DNA of 64,000 nucleotides from Hemicordylus capensis (GCF_027244095.1 NC_069659.1:45124001-45188000); one strand, 5' to 3'. Shown: positions 33,400 to 44,710, numbered from the stretch's first letter. The notes: generated by a model not told the origin, from the letters alone. Numbers and translations are program-made.

Positions 33400-33886
33400 G
33401 TGCAAGGTAAATCTTGCCTCACCAACCTTTTGGAGTTCTTTGAGAGTATCAACAAGTATGTGGATCAAGGTGATCCAGTTGACATCGTATACTTGGACTT
33501 CCAAAAAGCTTTTGACAAAGTTCCTCATCAACGACTCCTGAGGAAACTTAGCAGTCATGGGATAAGGGGACAAGTACATGTGTGGATTGCTAACTGGTTG
33601 AAAGACAGGAAACAGAGGGTAGGTATAAATTGAGAGTTTTCGCAATGGAGGGAAGTAAGAAGTGGGGTACCCCAGGGATCTGTACTGGGACCGGTGCTTT
33701 TTAATTTATTCATAAATGATCTAGAAGCAGGGGTAAGCAGCGAGGTGGCCAAATCTGCAGATGATACCAAACTCTTTTGGGTAGTGAAATCCATAACTGA
33801 TTGTGAAGAGCTCCAAAAGGATCTCTCCAAACTGGGTGAGTGAGCAACAAAGTGGCAAATGCAGTTCAATGTTGGCAAGTGTAAAG

Positions 33887-34497
33887 TAGTCATGTGCACG
33901 GACCGGTTTGGAGGCCATTCTAAAGGCCTCCAGACCAGTGCGGACACGGGGTGGTTTTGGTTCGGGAGGATGGGGTGGGGGGTTCCAATAAGGAATAGGG
34001 GGGGCTTTAGTTCACGCATGCGAACTAAAGCGCATGGTCATCCCATTCAACTGATTGCCAGGAAATCTAGGACCAGCAAATGGAAGTACTTTTTCACAGA
34101 ACGCATGCGCACAAAAGGCTTCTTAGAAGCCATTTGCAGCCAGACCGGCAAAGGGGAAGGGCACGGCAGGGGAGTTCTCCCGCCGACCCTTAGCAATGGG
34201 AGGGATTTTGAAAGAAGAGGTCTTCACGGCAGGGCAGGGGTCTTCACTTCAAGAATCTTGGCGCGGATCTTCACTTCACGGAGCGGCACGGGTGGGTCTT
34301 ATTGGAAAGGCGCGGGTCTTCTAAGTTGGGGGCGGCCGCCAGCCGAGCGGGACTTGGAAGGGGGCGGCAGGGAGCTATCCTGCCGCCCGATTACTCAAAG
34401 AAATATGGCGCGGTTGTTGGGAGGGTTAACTAAAGCCCCCCCTATCCTTTTTGGAACCCCCCACTCCAGTGCCGGACCGGTTCCGTGCACACCCCTA
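33887..34497. mobile_element. hAT-type MITE inside CR1, with CR1-derived patch
   Basis: A perfect 8-bp duplication GTGTAAAG lies at 33879-33886 and 34498-34505. Ends are TAGTCATGTGCACGG and CCGTGCACACCCCTA. The CR1 frame resumes exactly after the duplication. The element contains 71 bp (34036-34106) nearly identical to CR1 sequence at 35008-35078. Confidence 0.9.
34036..34106 (+). repeat. CR1-derived 71-bp patch within the hAT MITE
   Basis: It encodes the same IARKSRTSKWKYFFT segment as 35008-35078 and differs at about three of 71 positions. It is bordered on both sides by CGCATG (ACGCATGCG on the left, ACGCATGCGC on the right). Other hAT copies in the window (11277, 60055) lack it. Confidence 0.9.
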
Positions 34498-35396
34498 GTG
34501 TAAAGTGATGCACACTGGGATGAAGAACCCCAGCTTCAAGTATACGCTGATGGGATCTGAGCTGTCAGTGACTGACCAGGAGAGGGATCTTGGGGTCGTA
34601 GTGGACAGCTTGTTGAAAGTGTTGACTCAATGTGCGGCAGCTGTAAAAAAGGCCAATTCCATGCTAGGGATCATTAGGAAGGGGATTGAAAATAAAACTG
34701 CTAATATTATAATGCCCTTATACAAAACTATGGTGCGGCCACACTTGGAGTACTGCATACAATTCTGGTCACTACATCTAAAAAAGGATATTGTTGAACT
34801 GGAAAAGGTGCAGAAGAGGGCAACCAAGATGATCAAGGGCCTAGAGCACCTTTCTTATGAGGCTAGGCTACAACACCTGGGGCTATTTAGTTTAGAAAAA
34901 AAGACGACTGCGGGGAGACATGACAGAGGTCTATAAAATCATGCATGGGGTGGGAAAAGCGGCTAGAGAGAAATTCTTCTCCCTCTCACATAATACTAGA
35001 ACCAGGGGTCATTCCATTAAACTGATTGCCAGGAAATCTAGGACCAGCAAATGGAAGTACTTTTTCACACAACGCATAATCAACTTGTGGAATTCTCTGC
35101 CACGAGATGTGGTGACAGCCAACAACCTGGATGGGTTGTTTAAGAGGGGTCTGGATAACTTCATGGAGGAGAGGTCTATTGACGGCTACTAGTTGGAGGG
35201 CTCTAGGCCACCTCCAGCCTTGGGGGTGGGGTGACTCTGGGTACCAGCTGCCGGGGAGTAACAGCAGAAGAGAGGGCATGCCCTCAACTCCTGCCTGTGG
35301 CTTCCAGCGGCATCTGGTGGGCCACTGTGCAAAACGGGATGCTGGACTAGATGGGCCTTGGGCCTGATCCAGCAGGGATGTTCTTATGTGTATATA

Positions 35397-35655
35397 ACAA
35401 TAACAACAAATATTTATATACTGCTTTTCAACAAAAAGTTCCAAAGCAGTTTACAAAGAGAAATAATAAATAAGTAAAATGGATCTCTGTCCCCAAAGGG
35501 CTCACAATCTAAAAGAAACATAAGATAGACACCAGCAACAGCCACTGGAAGTACTGTGCTGGGGGTGGATAGGGCCAGTTACTCTCCCCTGCTAAATAAA
35601 GAGAGTCACCACGTCAAAAAGGTGCCTCTTTGCCCAGTTAGTAGGGGTATCCACT
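35397..35655 (-). mobile_element. L2-tailed interspersed repeat
   Basis: TATTTATATACTGCTTTTCA at the left, CCCCAAAGGGCTCACAATCT, AAGGTGCCTCTTTGCCCAGT at the right; reverse copy. Confidence 0.75.
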
Positions 35656-36603
35656 CTTCAGAGATCGTTTTTGGGATATTGGAGGGGTTAAAGCTGTACC
35701 TGCCTAGTTTTCTTGAAGTGACACAAAGCTTTCTCAGAGTATATTATTCATATTCATAGGAAAGGTAGACAGTAGAGCTGTAGGGCAAGAAGAGAAAAAG
35801 ATTCTTGCACAGTTGAAGCACAGCATATGGTGCTAGGTTGGAGGCAGTTTCCATATGAGATGCAAAAATCTGAAATGAGAAATACTGGAGATCCTTGACC
35901 AAATTTTCAGTGACCCTGGAAAATGTCACATTCTAAGGAGCCAGCTCTGCCCAGGGCTGAAAAATATTTCAAATTATTTGGTTCCAGCAACACATTTCTA
36001 GATACTCATTTAACTAGGAATTAAGAACTAGTAATTTTTCCAGCACTTCCTTCTCCTCTGCATAAGACTCATCAGAGTCTAGGCTGTAAAGAAGTCTGGC
36101 TGCAACACCTTATAACAGAAGTCTGTACATGTTTACAAGCTCATGTTGTCTCTAAGAATAGATAAACAGTCTCTTCTAATATTCTACTTTTATATTCAAT
36201 GGTGTCAATATGATTAATATCACACTCAATGATTCAATGGAGTTCCATCACTGCAGGCTTATGAAAATAAATTCAGTGGGAAGATCTACTGAGAGCTGAG
36301 TGATGACAGCAATCTTGTCACAAGTCTAGCTGTAAGATTTCCCCTGGGTCTGTGGGATAGGTAGATTCAGTTCTGCGGGCTGGTTTATACAATTGGAGCA
36401 ATGCCCAGTAATCATTAAATCCAAGGTTCTTGTGGCATGTGCACTGCTGCAGACCATATCATGAGAACCCAGAAGATTTTGCCTACCCCTGATCTGCACC
36501 ATAGCAAACTGACATTTAAACAGGATCAACAAGCCAAATTTAGATCTAAGATTAATTATCCTGACTAAACGTCAGATTGATGAAAACTCTGAGAACCAAC
36601 CCT
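35656..36603. other. Intron 1, unassigned
   Basis: AT-rich sequence without recognised repeat or exon. Confidence 0.4.
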
Positions 36604-36882
36604 GGGGCTATTCTCACAAGCAGCAAAAATTGGACTAGGCTCTCCTAGGGTTCCTCTGGGGGTCTCAATGGCTACTAGTCGGAGGGCTGTGGGCCACCTC
36701 CAGTCTCAAAGGCAGGATGCCTCTGAGTACCAGTTGTAGGAGAGTAATGGCAGGTGAGAGGGCACGCCCTCAACTCCTGTCTGTGGCTTCCAGCGGCATC
36801 TGGTGGGCCACTGTGCGAAACAGGATGCTGGACTAAATGGGCCTTGGGTCTGATCCAGCAGGGCTGTTCTTATGTTCTTAAA
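36604..36882 (+). mobile_element. Hairpin-element end joined to a CR1 3' end
   Basis: 36604-36654 is the left end of the hairpin-chain family (GGGGCTATTCTCACAAGCAG). It is followed directly by a CR1 3' end (36655-36882) ending GATCCAGCAGGGCTGTTCTTATG. The CR1 probably inserted in, or truncated, the DNA element. Confidence 0.65.
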
Positions 36883-37076
36883 TAGACCAATGGTCTGACT
36901 CAGTATATGGCAGCTTCCTATGTTCCTAGGGTCAGATGCATCTTGACTCTAGCTCCGGGGTTCCCAACATTAGGTCACGGAAACATAGGAAGCTGCCTTG
37001 TACTGAGTCAGACCATTCTTCCATCTAGCTCAATATTGTTTACACAAACTGAGAGCAGCTTCTCCAAGGTTACAAA
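36883..37076. mobile_element. Two tRNA-Ala SINE tail fragments, facing each other
   Basis: 36883-36929 is the 3' tail in plus orientation (GACCAATGGTCTGACTCAGT). 36979-37076 is the same tail in minus orientation (GGAACATAGGAAGCTGCC type), with about 50 bp of unique sequence between. Confidence 0.75.
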
Positions 37077-37937
37077 AACGAAAAATAGGGGCCATCACAG
37101 AGTGAAACAAGCAATAAAGAGGGGAAGGGGAAATCCCTCCGTGACTACAAAAAAAGATTCAGGTAATGTAATGGCCAAACACTGAAAATGTATATAAACA
37201 CTAGAAATATATATTCAGAAACAATAAGCCAGTAATAAATAATCAATAACATTAATAAGCAGAAATCATGAATCTAAACTAAATAATTCCACAAGAAAAA
37301 TAATGTATGCAGTGAAACTCAAGCCAACTCATAACACATGATATGCAAAATGCCTTCTCACAATTCAGAATACATAAATATAAGCATGTGCAATAACAAT
37401 CAAAAATATAAAAAGGAGGTGTAACTGAGCCAGACAAAAATAGGGCTGCAGGATGAAATGGGCGAAGTCAAGTGTCATAATAGAAGTGACAAATGACAAA
37501 AACGCCACATCAGACGTGGTCTCAAAAAGAGGTGTGGACATCCTCAGTCAACGAGTATACCCCCTTATGCCCTTCAGGAGAATGCAAACTGAACATGTAC
37601 AAATGTAGTAGAAAAGGGCAAAAGAAAGGGGGTGCTGACTTGTAGGCGAGATGCTCAGTACCATCCACACAGGAGTGAAGATATCAAATCACAAACATGC
37701 TGATTGCAGACAACCCGTCGAGCATGGCTTCCACTTAAACTACAGCATAAGTTACAACTTAGATTGCTTCTCCTCTGCTTATTGATATAACCATGGTTAG
37801 CCAAACTGGGTGTGGTGTAATTTTGTTTTCTAGAAAGAGAAGCACCGTTAACAAGCAAAAACATGTTTCACACACAGGTCATCGCTTGCATGGTTTTCAT
37901 AATAATCCTGATACCTGGATAATGCTAAGTTAGCCAG
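37077..37937. other. Intron 1, unassigned AT-rich sequence
   Basis: No gene or repeat recognised. Confidence 0.4.
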
Positions 37938-38163
37938 TCATTGATAATGTTGTTGTTAATGTCCCATACTGGGGACACTGGGGCAACCCTCAACCTGCAG
38001 CCCACCAGAACCACAGAGTACTCAGGGAGGGAGGGAGGGAGAAGGGAAAGGAGTTGGGGATCATTAATCATTAAGAGCTGCTGCAATTCCTTTCCCTTCT
38101 CCCTGCAGGGTTTAGGGCCGCCGACAGTGTTCCCAGTCGGGGACATTAACAGCAACATTAATG
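37938..38163. mobile_element. Foldback MITE (about 226 bp)
   Basis: GATAATGTTGTTGTTAATGT at the left pairs with ACATTAACAGCAACATTA at the right. An inner pair AGGGAAAGGAGTTG/GAATTCCTTTCCCTT (near 38045 and 38087) extends the stem. Superfamily unknown. Confidence 0.65.
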
Positions 38164-38540
38164 TTAGTGAAAATAATTGATCTGATCCGAGCCATAGGTT
38201 CCCCCCGTTCGCTGAAAATAAGGGAGAAATGGCATCTCATAAGGGACAGGCAATTTGGGGCTGAAATAAGGGGCTGTTGGTAACCCTAGCTACGTGGCCC
38301 CATCTCTGAAAAGATGGTTGTGAGAAACTGAGTCATGGCAGAGCAGGTGGAGATGCGGGGGGTCGGCAGCCCGAAGAGCCGCGTGTCTGACTCCAGGGCA
38401 GGGATAAAGGAGTTGGGAGGGAAGGGTCGTTATTGTGTCTGGGAGGCGGGATGGCCATCTTAAAGAGCTCTGATTTCTCACAAGGGGTCACCCCCCTCCA
38501 CATCCGCCGGATCATCCGCGGGTCTGGCTGACTCCCTCAC

Positions 38541-38591
38541 CTGCTGCCCCTCTAGCGACCCCTGATCCGGCTCTTCCCCTCGCTCTTCCAT
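38541..38591 (-). CDS. TEX55-like gene, exon 1 coding part
   Basis: On the minus strand ATG lies in a good initiation context (AAGATGG). It opens 17 codons, MEERGEEPDQGSLEGQQ, that end in phase 0 at a consensus donor CAGCAG then GTGAGG. The acidic start beginning MEE resembles the known N-terminus of mammalian TEX55. The phase matches the phase-0 acceptor of exon 2. It sits in the CpG-rich promoter, about 140 bp downstream of an X-box. Joining this exon to exon 2 (31548) is inferred from phase and order; an additional small exon in the 7-kb intron cannot be excluded. Confidence 0.6.
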
Positions 38592-38730
38592 CTTGGAGCA
38601 AGGGAGGCGCGTTTCATCTCCCACTTGCCCAACAAGCTCTTTTGTCTCTCAGGCCATTCCGTAGAATTGTTAGGCTTTCCATTCCATGCGGAAGGCTGAA
38701 GGGGGGGGGCGGGGAGGAAAAGACGCGGCG

Positions 38731-38744
38731 GTTGCCATGGAAAC
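38731..38744. promoter_or_regulatory. RFX X-box
   Basis: GTTGCCATGGAAAC fits the consensus GTNRCCNNNRGYAAC-type RFX site at nearly all positions and is a near palindrome. RFX factors drive ciliary and spermatogenic genes, which suits a sperm-flagellum gene. Confidence 0.65.
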
Positions 38745-38960
38745 AGTTCCTACTCTGCCGCCTAGTTGGTTCCCCCTCCCCGGTGCTGGTGCGGCGCGTA
38801 TCGATCACGTAAAAGGAAAGAAGGAGGAGGGGGAAGAAGAACGCCGAGTCGGTCAAGTGATTGGCCGCCGGGCACGTAGCTCTTTGGGTAGACATTTCTG
38901 TAGTGGGCGGAAGTGCTCTGAAATGATTTGTTAGTGTGCGAGCCCGCCCCGTTCGAAAGT

Positions 38961-40188
38961 TGCTCTTCGAATAAATCCCATTTTTCAGTTATCTATCACG
39001 AGCAGCAGCGATACTGGCTGTTATTGTGCCTGTTAACTATTTAGCACATCGCTTGATAAATCGATTTGTTTGTTTTACAGCGGGGCTGGAGAAGGCACAA
39101 GATGGCTAACATTTTCCATTTAAAAACCTTGTCTTTTTCGACTGAATAGCTGCAGAAGGGAAGCTCGGAATAGGTACAATTCCAGGATAAAGCACCGGTG
39201 CAGTAATATTTTTACGTCTCCATACTTTTAATAGGCTGCCAGCTCTGACTGAAGCTATTCCTAGAGATTTCTTCCCCCACCCCAATGTTTCCCCCAATAT
39301 TAAGCGTTTGTGCTACTTTTTATTGCGTGGCGCAATCCTCTTGCCTGATCCACCTTGCAGCCTAAAAAAACCTCATGGAATGGAAGTCCCACTGAGTTCA
39401 GTCCTGCTTGAGCGATGTGATAACCTAGAATGCAGATCACTGTAGGCTATACGTGTGCATAAGGTTGTGACCTTAATTTCTGTGACATTTAGCAAAAGTT
39501 AACAAGACTGTTCATAAGAAATTGAATAGTTGGAACCTGTGTAAAGCATGTGGACTTGGGGGAAAGATTTGCAAATTAACTTCATGCTTAATTACTGAAA
39601 GGAATTCTAGGTAGAATAAGAGGTCAGAGAGCAAATATAAGGAGGCAAAGAGAGTCTAATTGCACATTTCCTAACTGCCTTAAATTTAATATCAGCTTTC
39701 TGGAATTGTAAAATGTAATGTTTGGGAAGTTGCTACCCTCTTATTCTTGCAAGCCAGTTCAGCTAAAATCTTGGAATGGGATATTTTATTGTGCAGTATA
39801 TTTCCTTGTCAGGAAAAAATGAAACTCGTCTCACTATTTGCTTCTTCACATAAACAGAAGAATTTATGAAAAATGAACCAATTTCATTTACAGAGAGAAA
39901 GAGAGATGAGAAAAGCAAGGCATTACTACAGTAACCCTCTCTGTGCTGTTAATTCTCATCGTACAGAGGGAGAGAGACCTTGGCACAGAATACAAAAGAC
40001 TGAAGTAGCTCTTTTGATGAAAACTGAAATATTTTAAACATGAAATTAGGGGAAAGTAGGTTTATGCCCTGTAAAGTGCACAGAAAGCATGAGAGAGAAT
40101 CCCAGAACAACTGTTTCATGCAAAGCATGACTTCCTAGTTGCTTCTCTCTTTATTGTGTCCTTTTAAGATAGTATGGCTGCAGTCCTA
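38961..40188. other. Unassigned sequence right of the promoter
   Basis: No coding exon of IGSF11 was found on the plus strand. A possible acceptor TTTGTTTTACAG is followed at 39102 by a 15-codon frame (MANIFHLKTL...) that could be 5' untranslated sequence. Confidence 0.4.
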
Positions 40189-40267
40189 TGCATACTTACT
40201 TGGGAGTAGGTTGACTGAAATCAGTGGGGCTTATTTCTGAGTAAGCATGCACAGAATCAGGATAGGA
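40189..40267. mobile_element. Small palindromic repeat (about 79 bp)
   Basis: CAGTCCTATGCATACTTACT and AGTAAGCATGCACAGAATC are inverted ends around a centre with CAGTGGGGCTTA. This is a common amniote palindromic repeat type. A diverged relative may lie near 48325-48390. Confidence 0.6.
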
Positions 40268-41147
40268 GCCTGCATTCTTGTAAATTCTTGTCTGTCAGGA
40301 GGTACAATATTTTGAACTAGGATTAGCTCTGGCTTTCTTTGTTTCTCTTCCTGCTGAGGAGGAGAAGTTGGGGTATGGTACCAATAAACAATACCTACAA
40401 ATCACCTGGCATATATAGTAGTTCTGTTTTCCCACCTATTTACTATAAAGTGTAAATAGGAGATCTTTATCTCCAAACATGTAGTGGATGAGACATGCTA
40501 GAGTTCTTTGGCTAATCTCATATCCACCACAGATTTCTAAGCATCTGGAGATGTGGATTTCTTTTCAAGAACTTTGTACACAGAGGTGCAAAAACATGTG
40601 TGTCATATAAAGTATGAGTTAATTGACACTGAGTGGTGAGATGAACCTAGGTCCAAATCCTGCTTTCTGATGGCCAAGCCAATAGGCAGAAATGTTGTGT
40701 TGAGAGAGTCACATGTTACAGTGGGGATGGTCTGTCATAAATAAGCGTGAAATGACAAGAACTTAAATGTAAGTTTGACCCATTTAAAGTTATTTAATGC
40801 ACAATATTGATTTAATTCAGGGGAGGGGCTGGCTGATCCTTCCTTCCATAGCTACAGCCAGGCTGACTTAGAATGCGGTCCAATGTAAGCCCTATTCACA
40901 CATTATAACAATAATGATGTTGTAATGGTGTATAGCATTGAAAGCAGGGCTGGAAATCCCACCTGACCCATCACTCACCTCCTCGCTGGCACTGCTCACA
41001 GTTAAAGTGGTGGTTGTCTGCAGAGGCAAAGACCAAACCTGTGATGGTGGGCGTTTTCGTGATCTCAAGCCTGGGGCAATCCGAGCCAGGGACATAGACT
41101 TCTCAATTTCTGGGGGGTGGGGTGGGGTGTGGCCATGGGGCAAATGG
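40268..41147. other. Unassigned sequence
   Basis: No gene or repeat recognised. Confidence 0.4.
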
Positions 41148-41312
41148 GAGGAGAGGTCTTGTGGTAGCAGCAAGCATGAATTGTCCCCTTTGCTAAGCAG
41201 GGTCCACCCTGGTTTGCATTTGAATAGGAGACTACATGTGTGAGCACTGTAAGATATTCCCCTTAGGGGATGGGGTCACTCTGGGCAGAGCACCTTCATG
41301 CATAGAGCACCA
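41148..41312 (+). mobile_element. 5S-headed SINE, 5' half only
   Basis: GAGGTCTTGTGGTAGCAGCA, CTTTGCTAAGCAGGGTCCAC and TTTGAATAGGAGACTACATG match the 5S-like head. It stops within the tRNA-like unit. Confidence 0.8.
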
Positions 41313-43628
41313 TTAGCTTTTCACCTTGTTATACTACTTCTAGTCAGAGAATTATAGAATGAAAGGGCCCGGAGAGGCAGCTGTGCCTCCTAAGAACTTG
41401 CTGAGCTGCTACAAAGACAACACAGGACTGACTGTGTTGTTCAGCTGACTGATGAACCTGAGCATGAACTTGCCTCTCCCAGGAAATTCGGAGGAGGGCT
41501 TGAGCCCCGCGGGCCTAGGTCAACTCTCTGCAGCCAACTCTCTGTGGAACCCCTCAACACGGCTGACTCACTGCAGTGACAACTCAGTGTGAATCTCTCC
41601 GACAAACACTGCTCTCTCTCTGTTCTCCAACAAACCCCATAGTGCCCTGCACTTCAAAGCACTTCCCAGCTCTCTCTTCGCAAACAAAGCCCGACCTGCA
41701 CTTCAAGTGCCCCGCAGTTCAAAACAGTTCCCTGCTCTCTCTCTTGGGATGGGAAGTGGGCGAAGGAGGCGGAGAGCAGCCTGCTCCTGCCAGCAACCAG
41801 CAGACACGCAATTATTACTTTATTTGAATTTGAGTCGCAACCAGCAAGCCCGATAGTGCCCGGCACTTCAAAACAGTTCCCTGCTCTCTCTCTAAGGATG
41901 GGAAGTGCGCTCCTGTCAGGATATGTCGGTACTCATGCAGCTGAGCTTGGCTCTAAGCCTCCTTGATTTGAATTTCTTCATTAAGACAAAAAGGGCTTTG
42001 GAGAAGCGAACCAGGTGCAGCTTTGGATATGCCAGTATTCATACAGCTTGGCTCTGCATATTGAAAATGGGTATATCTCCTAGCATCCTTCCTTAAGAGT
42101 CCCTCTTTAATATTATCTCCCTGCATTTCAATGCCATTTTTTAAACTTGGTGTCCTGGGCTCTGCATAATGAAACCTGACATACCTCTGCATATTGTTTG
42201 CTTGAAGTTATAACTGTTTTTACACAAATGATTTGTATGCAAATTCTATTATAATGGGGGGAGGGGTTATATTCATGCAGTTATATGGGCCTATAAGTGG
42301 TGGTGGTTTGTTTAATGTGGCTACTTATTGATTACTAGCAAAATGCTAGTCTAGTCCCTGGCCTCATTCAAGAGGGCTGTACAAATGTTGACCTTTCATT
42401 AGGCTTTTCATTTACTTTGTTTTTAGTCCCGTTTTAAGTTTAACTTGATTGTTATCATTTGTGTTTTAGCATGTTGGACCAAATATTTTCATATAACTGT
42501 TTATGGGTTTGTTTACCCTTTTTGTGAGCTGCCTTCTGATGTATTGTACCCCAGAGGTAGAAGGAGACATCCTATTAAACTCAAATTCAAATAAAGTAAT
42601 AATTGCATATCTGCTGGTTGCTAGCAGGAGCAGGAGATTCGCATTGAGTTGTCCCTGCAGTGAGTTGGCCGTGTTGAGATGTCCCACAGTGATCTGGCCG
42701 CAGAGTTGTCCCATTCCCGAGCCCTGCCGCCCCCATGAAGTTTACACCCCTGATCTGTGTTGGGGATGGAGTTCCAGTTCATTGACCTTTTACACCAACT
42801 ATCCTAATGACCACTAGGGGTATTGGGAGTAGAGGTAGCTAGTGAGGGTCTCCTTATCTGTCCCTGCTTGCCTCTACTCTATGTCCCCTGCTTTGACTCT
42901 TCAGGTACTTCCTGTGGTGAGTCTTTCTTTCCTCCTAGAGAGAAGATGGAGACAGCTCTCTTTCTCCCTAATTCATTATGTAGCTGATAGATAGGATAGG
43001 TCTTCCCTATTCTAAATGTATTTCACCAGTAAATCAACTTAGTTTTGACTCCGAGATCTCCATGCCTATTACTTAAATAGCTGCAATATCTAAACTCTAC
43101 ACCCTGTAACTGGAGTGGTAGCTTCCTTGGACTTTGCTAAATAATTACAAACCCCAACAATCTGGGCTGCTCATCACAGGAGCATCTGCCATCATGGTTT
43201 TGGCATTTGCCTCTGCAGCGAATTGCTGCTGGAACTGTGAGTGGTGTTGGTGAGGGGGTAACTAATGGGCCGTGTGCGACTTCTGGCTTCACTTTCAATG
43301 CTGTACACAGTTACAGAGGTGTATATTTTAAATATCATGTGGATAGGGCTGTAGAACCTATCCATTATTTCATTACTAATATTGTATTTATAGTTCAGGT
43401 GCAGTGGCTATTACGTTCTTCATTAGTTCTCACGATACGAAGCTCCTGCAAGGCAGGCCATGGCTATTTCTACTTGCGTGCTAGGAAATAATGCTGAGAT
43501 AATGGTGCCAGAGGGTACGAAGTCCATGACGGAGCGGGGAAGAGCTTTACACATCCCACAAAGAGGATCTGTTCATAACTATATCACATTGGTACCATTT
43601 CATACAATAGGAAAACAGTGGCTCAGAT
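41313..43628. other. Unassigned sequence with inverted and direct repeats
   Basis: GTTCCCTGCTCTCTCTC blocks recur near 41727 and 41876 (direct repeat). ATTATTACTTTATTTGAATT (about 41811) recurs inverted as AATTCAAATAAAGTAATAAT (about 42585) with neighbouring AACCAGCAG/CTGCTGGTT. A second direct pair, GGATATG..GTA(C/T)TCAT..CAGCT, lies near 41921 and 42025. No gene recognised. Confidence 0.5.
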
Positions 43629-43922
43629 TCCAAGCGAGGAAGTGCTGGTGCAGCAAGAGCACCCGTGTAACAGCACTTCTAGATTAACTGCACCAGTGCA
43701 CCCAGGGAGGAGCCATTTTTGATGACCTCCCCTACCCCAGGAAGCCCTCTCTGCCACCTGAAAATACATCTCTGACAGTTGCACAGCCTTTGGAGACATA
43801 TTTTCAGGTGGCACAGAGGGCTTCCTGGGGAAGAAGATGTTGTTAAAAACCACCTATTCCCCAGTGCAATTAGTCTGGAAATGGTGTCTTCTCTTGCTGC
43901 ACCAGCACTTCCTTGCTCTGAA
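43629..43922. mobile_element. Foldback MITE (about 294 bp)
   Basis: GAGGAAGTGCTGGTGCAGCA at the left pairs with TGCTGCACCAGCACTTCCTT at the right. Inside, GGAAGCCCTCTCTGCCACCT pairs with AGGTGGCACAGAGGGCTTCC. The long arms imply a young or conserved palindrome. No clean target duplication. Confidence 0.75.
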
Positions 43923-44454
43923 TGTCAGCACAGCCCAAAAGTTTCAAGGTTAAGCTGTCGTATGTAGTAAATTTGTACTGTCGGAGGGCAGATGAGGCCT
44001 AGGATTTCTTCCACTGCATAGGTTTTAAAGGACTACAGCCCCATCCAGGCCATTCCAGTAACCTACTTGCAAATTACTTTATCCTACTCCAGGGATCTAA
44101 GTAGGCATTAAGGTTCATTGGTGCTCTTTTTGAAATGCAGGAATCTGACAGGGTTTGTAAAACAAGGTTTCTGCAGGGAGATATGTAAATGAATCTCTCT
44201 ACTACACTTATATTGATTCGCTGTTCAACCTTCCAAATAAATATATTCAATAGAACAGAGGCTGTGCTTTAAATACTAGAGTTTCCCAACTCAATAACAT
44301 ATTCATATTTCATATAAAATGTTTGCCATCCAAAATGCATAGAGATAGCCAAGCACCTAACATGCACCACTACATTAGCATATTATGACACCATGACAAG
44401 CTTTTACACCAAGAACTTGTCTATTTCAAGAGCTGGCTTCCTCTTTAGGATGAA
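43923..44454. other. Unassigned AT-rich sequence
   Basis: No gene or repeat recognised. Confidence 0.4.
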
Positions 44455-44710
44455 TTAATCCCTGTCTCCCCGCAGTCATCTTTTTTCTAAACTAAAAAGC
44501 CCCAGGTGTTGTAGTCTTGCCTCATAAGAAAGGTGCTCTAGGCCCCTGATCATCTTGGTTGCCCTCTTCTGCACCTTTTCCAGTTCTACAATGTCGTTCT
44601 TAAGATATGGTGACCAGAATTGTACACAGTACTCCAAGTGTGACCACACCATAGTTTTGTATAAGGGCATTATAATATTAGCTGTTTTATTTTCAATCCC
44701 CTTCCTAATG
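44455..44710 (-). mobile_element. CR1-group LINE fragment
   Basis: Encodes MPLYKTMVWSHLEYCVQFWS and ELEKVQKRATKMIRGLEHLS on the minus strand, the thumb region after the RT palm; open in one frame. Truncated at both ends. Confidence 0.88.

Larger units (their letters stand above)
33400..35392 (+). mobile_element. CR1-group LINE, RT to 3' end, interrupted by a hAT element
   Basis: Encodes KSCLTNLLEFFESINKYVDQ, VYLDFQKAFDKVPHQRLLRK (motif A, catalytic D) and WIANWLKDRKQRVGIN. GVPQGSVLGPVLFN then leads to SADDTKLFWVV (F to S before the catalytic ADD). After the insertion come VMHTGMKNPSFKYTL, RDLGVVVDSLLK, PHLEYCIQFWS and LQHLGLFSLEKK. The end has WNSLPRDVVTANNLDGLFKRG, a 3' untranslated region and the CAGCAGGGATGTTCTTATG terminus. 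A few stops and shifts are present. The 5' end of the element is missing. Confidence 0.9.
38330..38960. promoter_or_regulatory. CpG-rich, probably bidirectional promoter
   Basis: CpG density rises sharply against the surrounding AT-rich DNA. Within it are an X-box GTTGCCATGGAAAC (38731-38744), an inverted CCAAT box ATTGG (38860-38864), an ETS-type CGGAAGTG (38908-38915) and GC boxes (GGGCGG, CCGCCCC). There is no TATA box. The TEX55-like start codon lies on the minus strand at 38591. The plus-strand side would serve the head-to-head neighbour, IGSF11 in mammals as I recall; this is inference. Confidence 0.7.

Noticed and set aside
33042-33410. 122- and 137-codon plus frames over the (CATA)n region
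   Set aside because: They cross an L2-tailed repeat and reverse CR1 sequence; no protein signature.
34986-35444. 152-codon minus-strand frame
   Set aside because: Antisense to the CR1 ORF2 end and 3' region.
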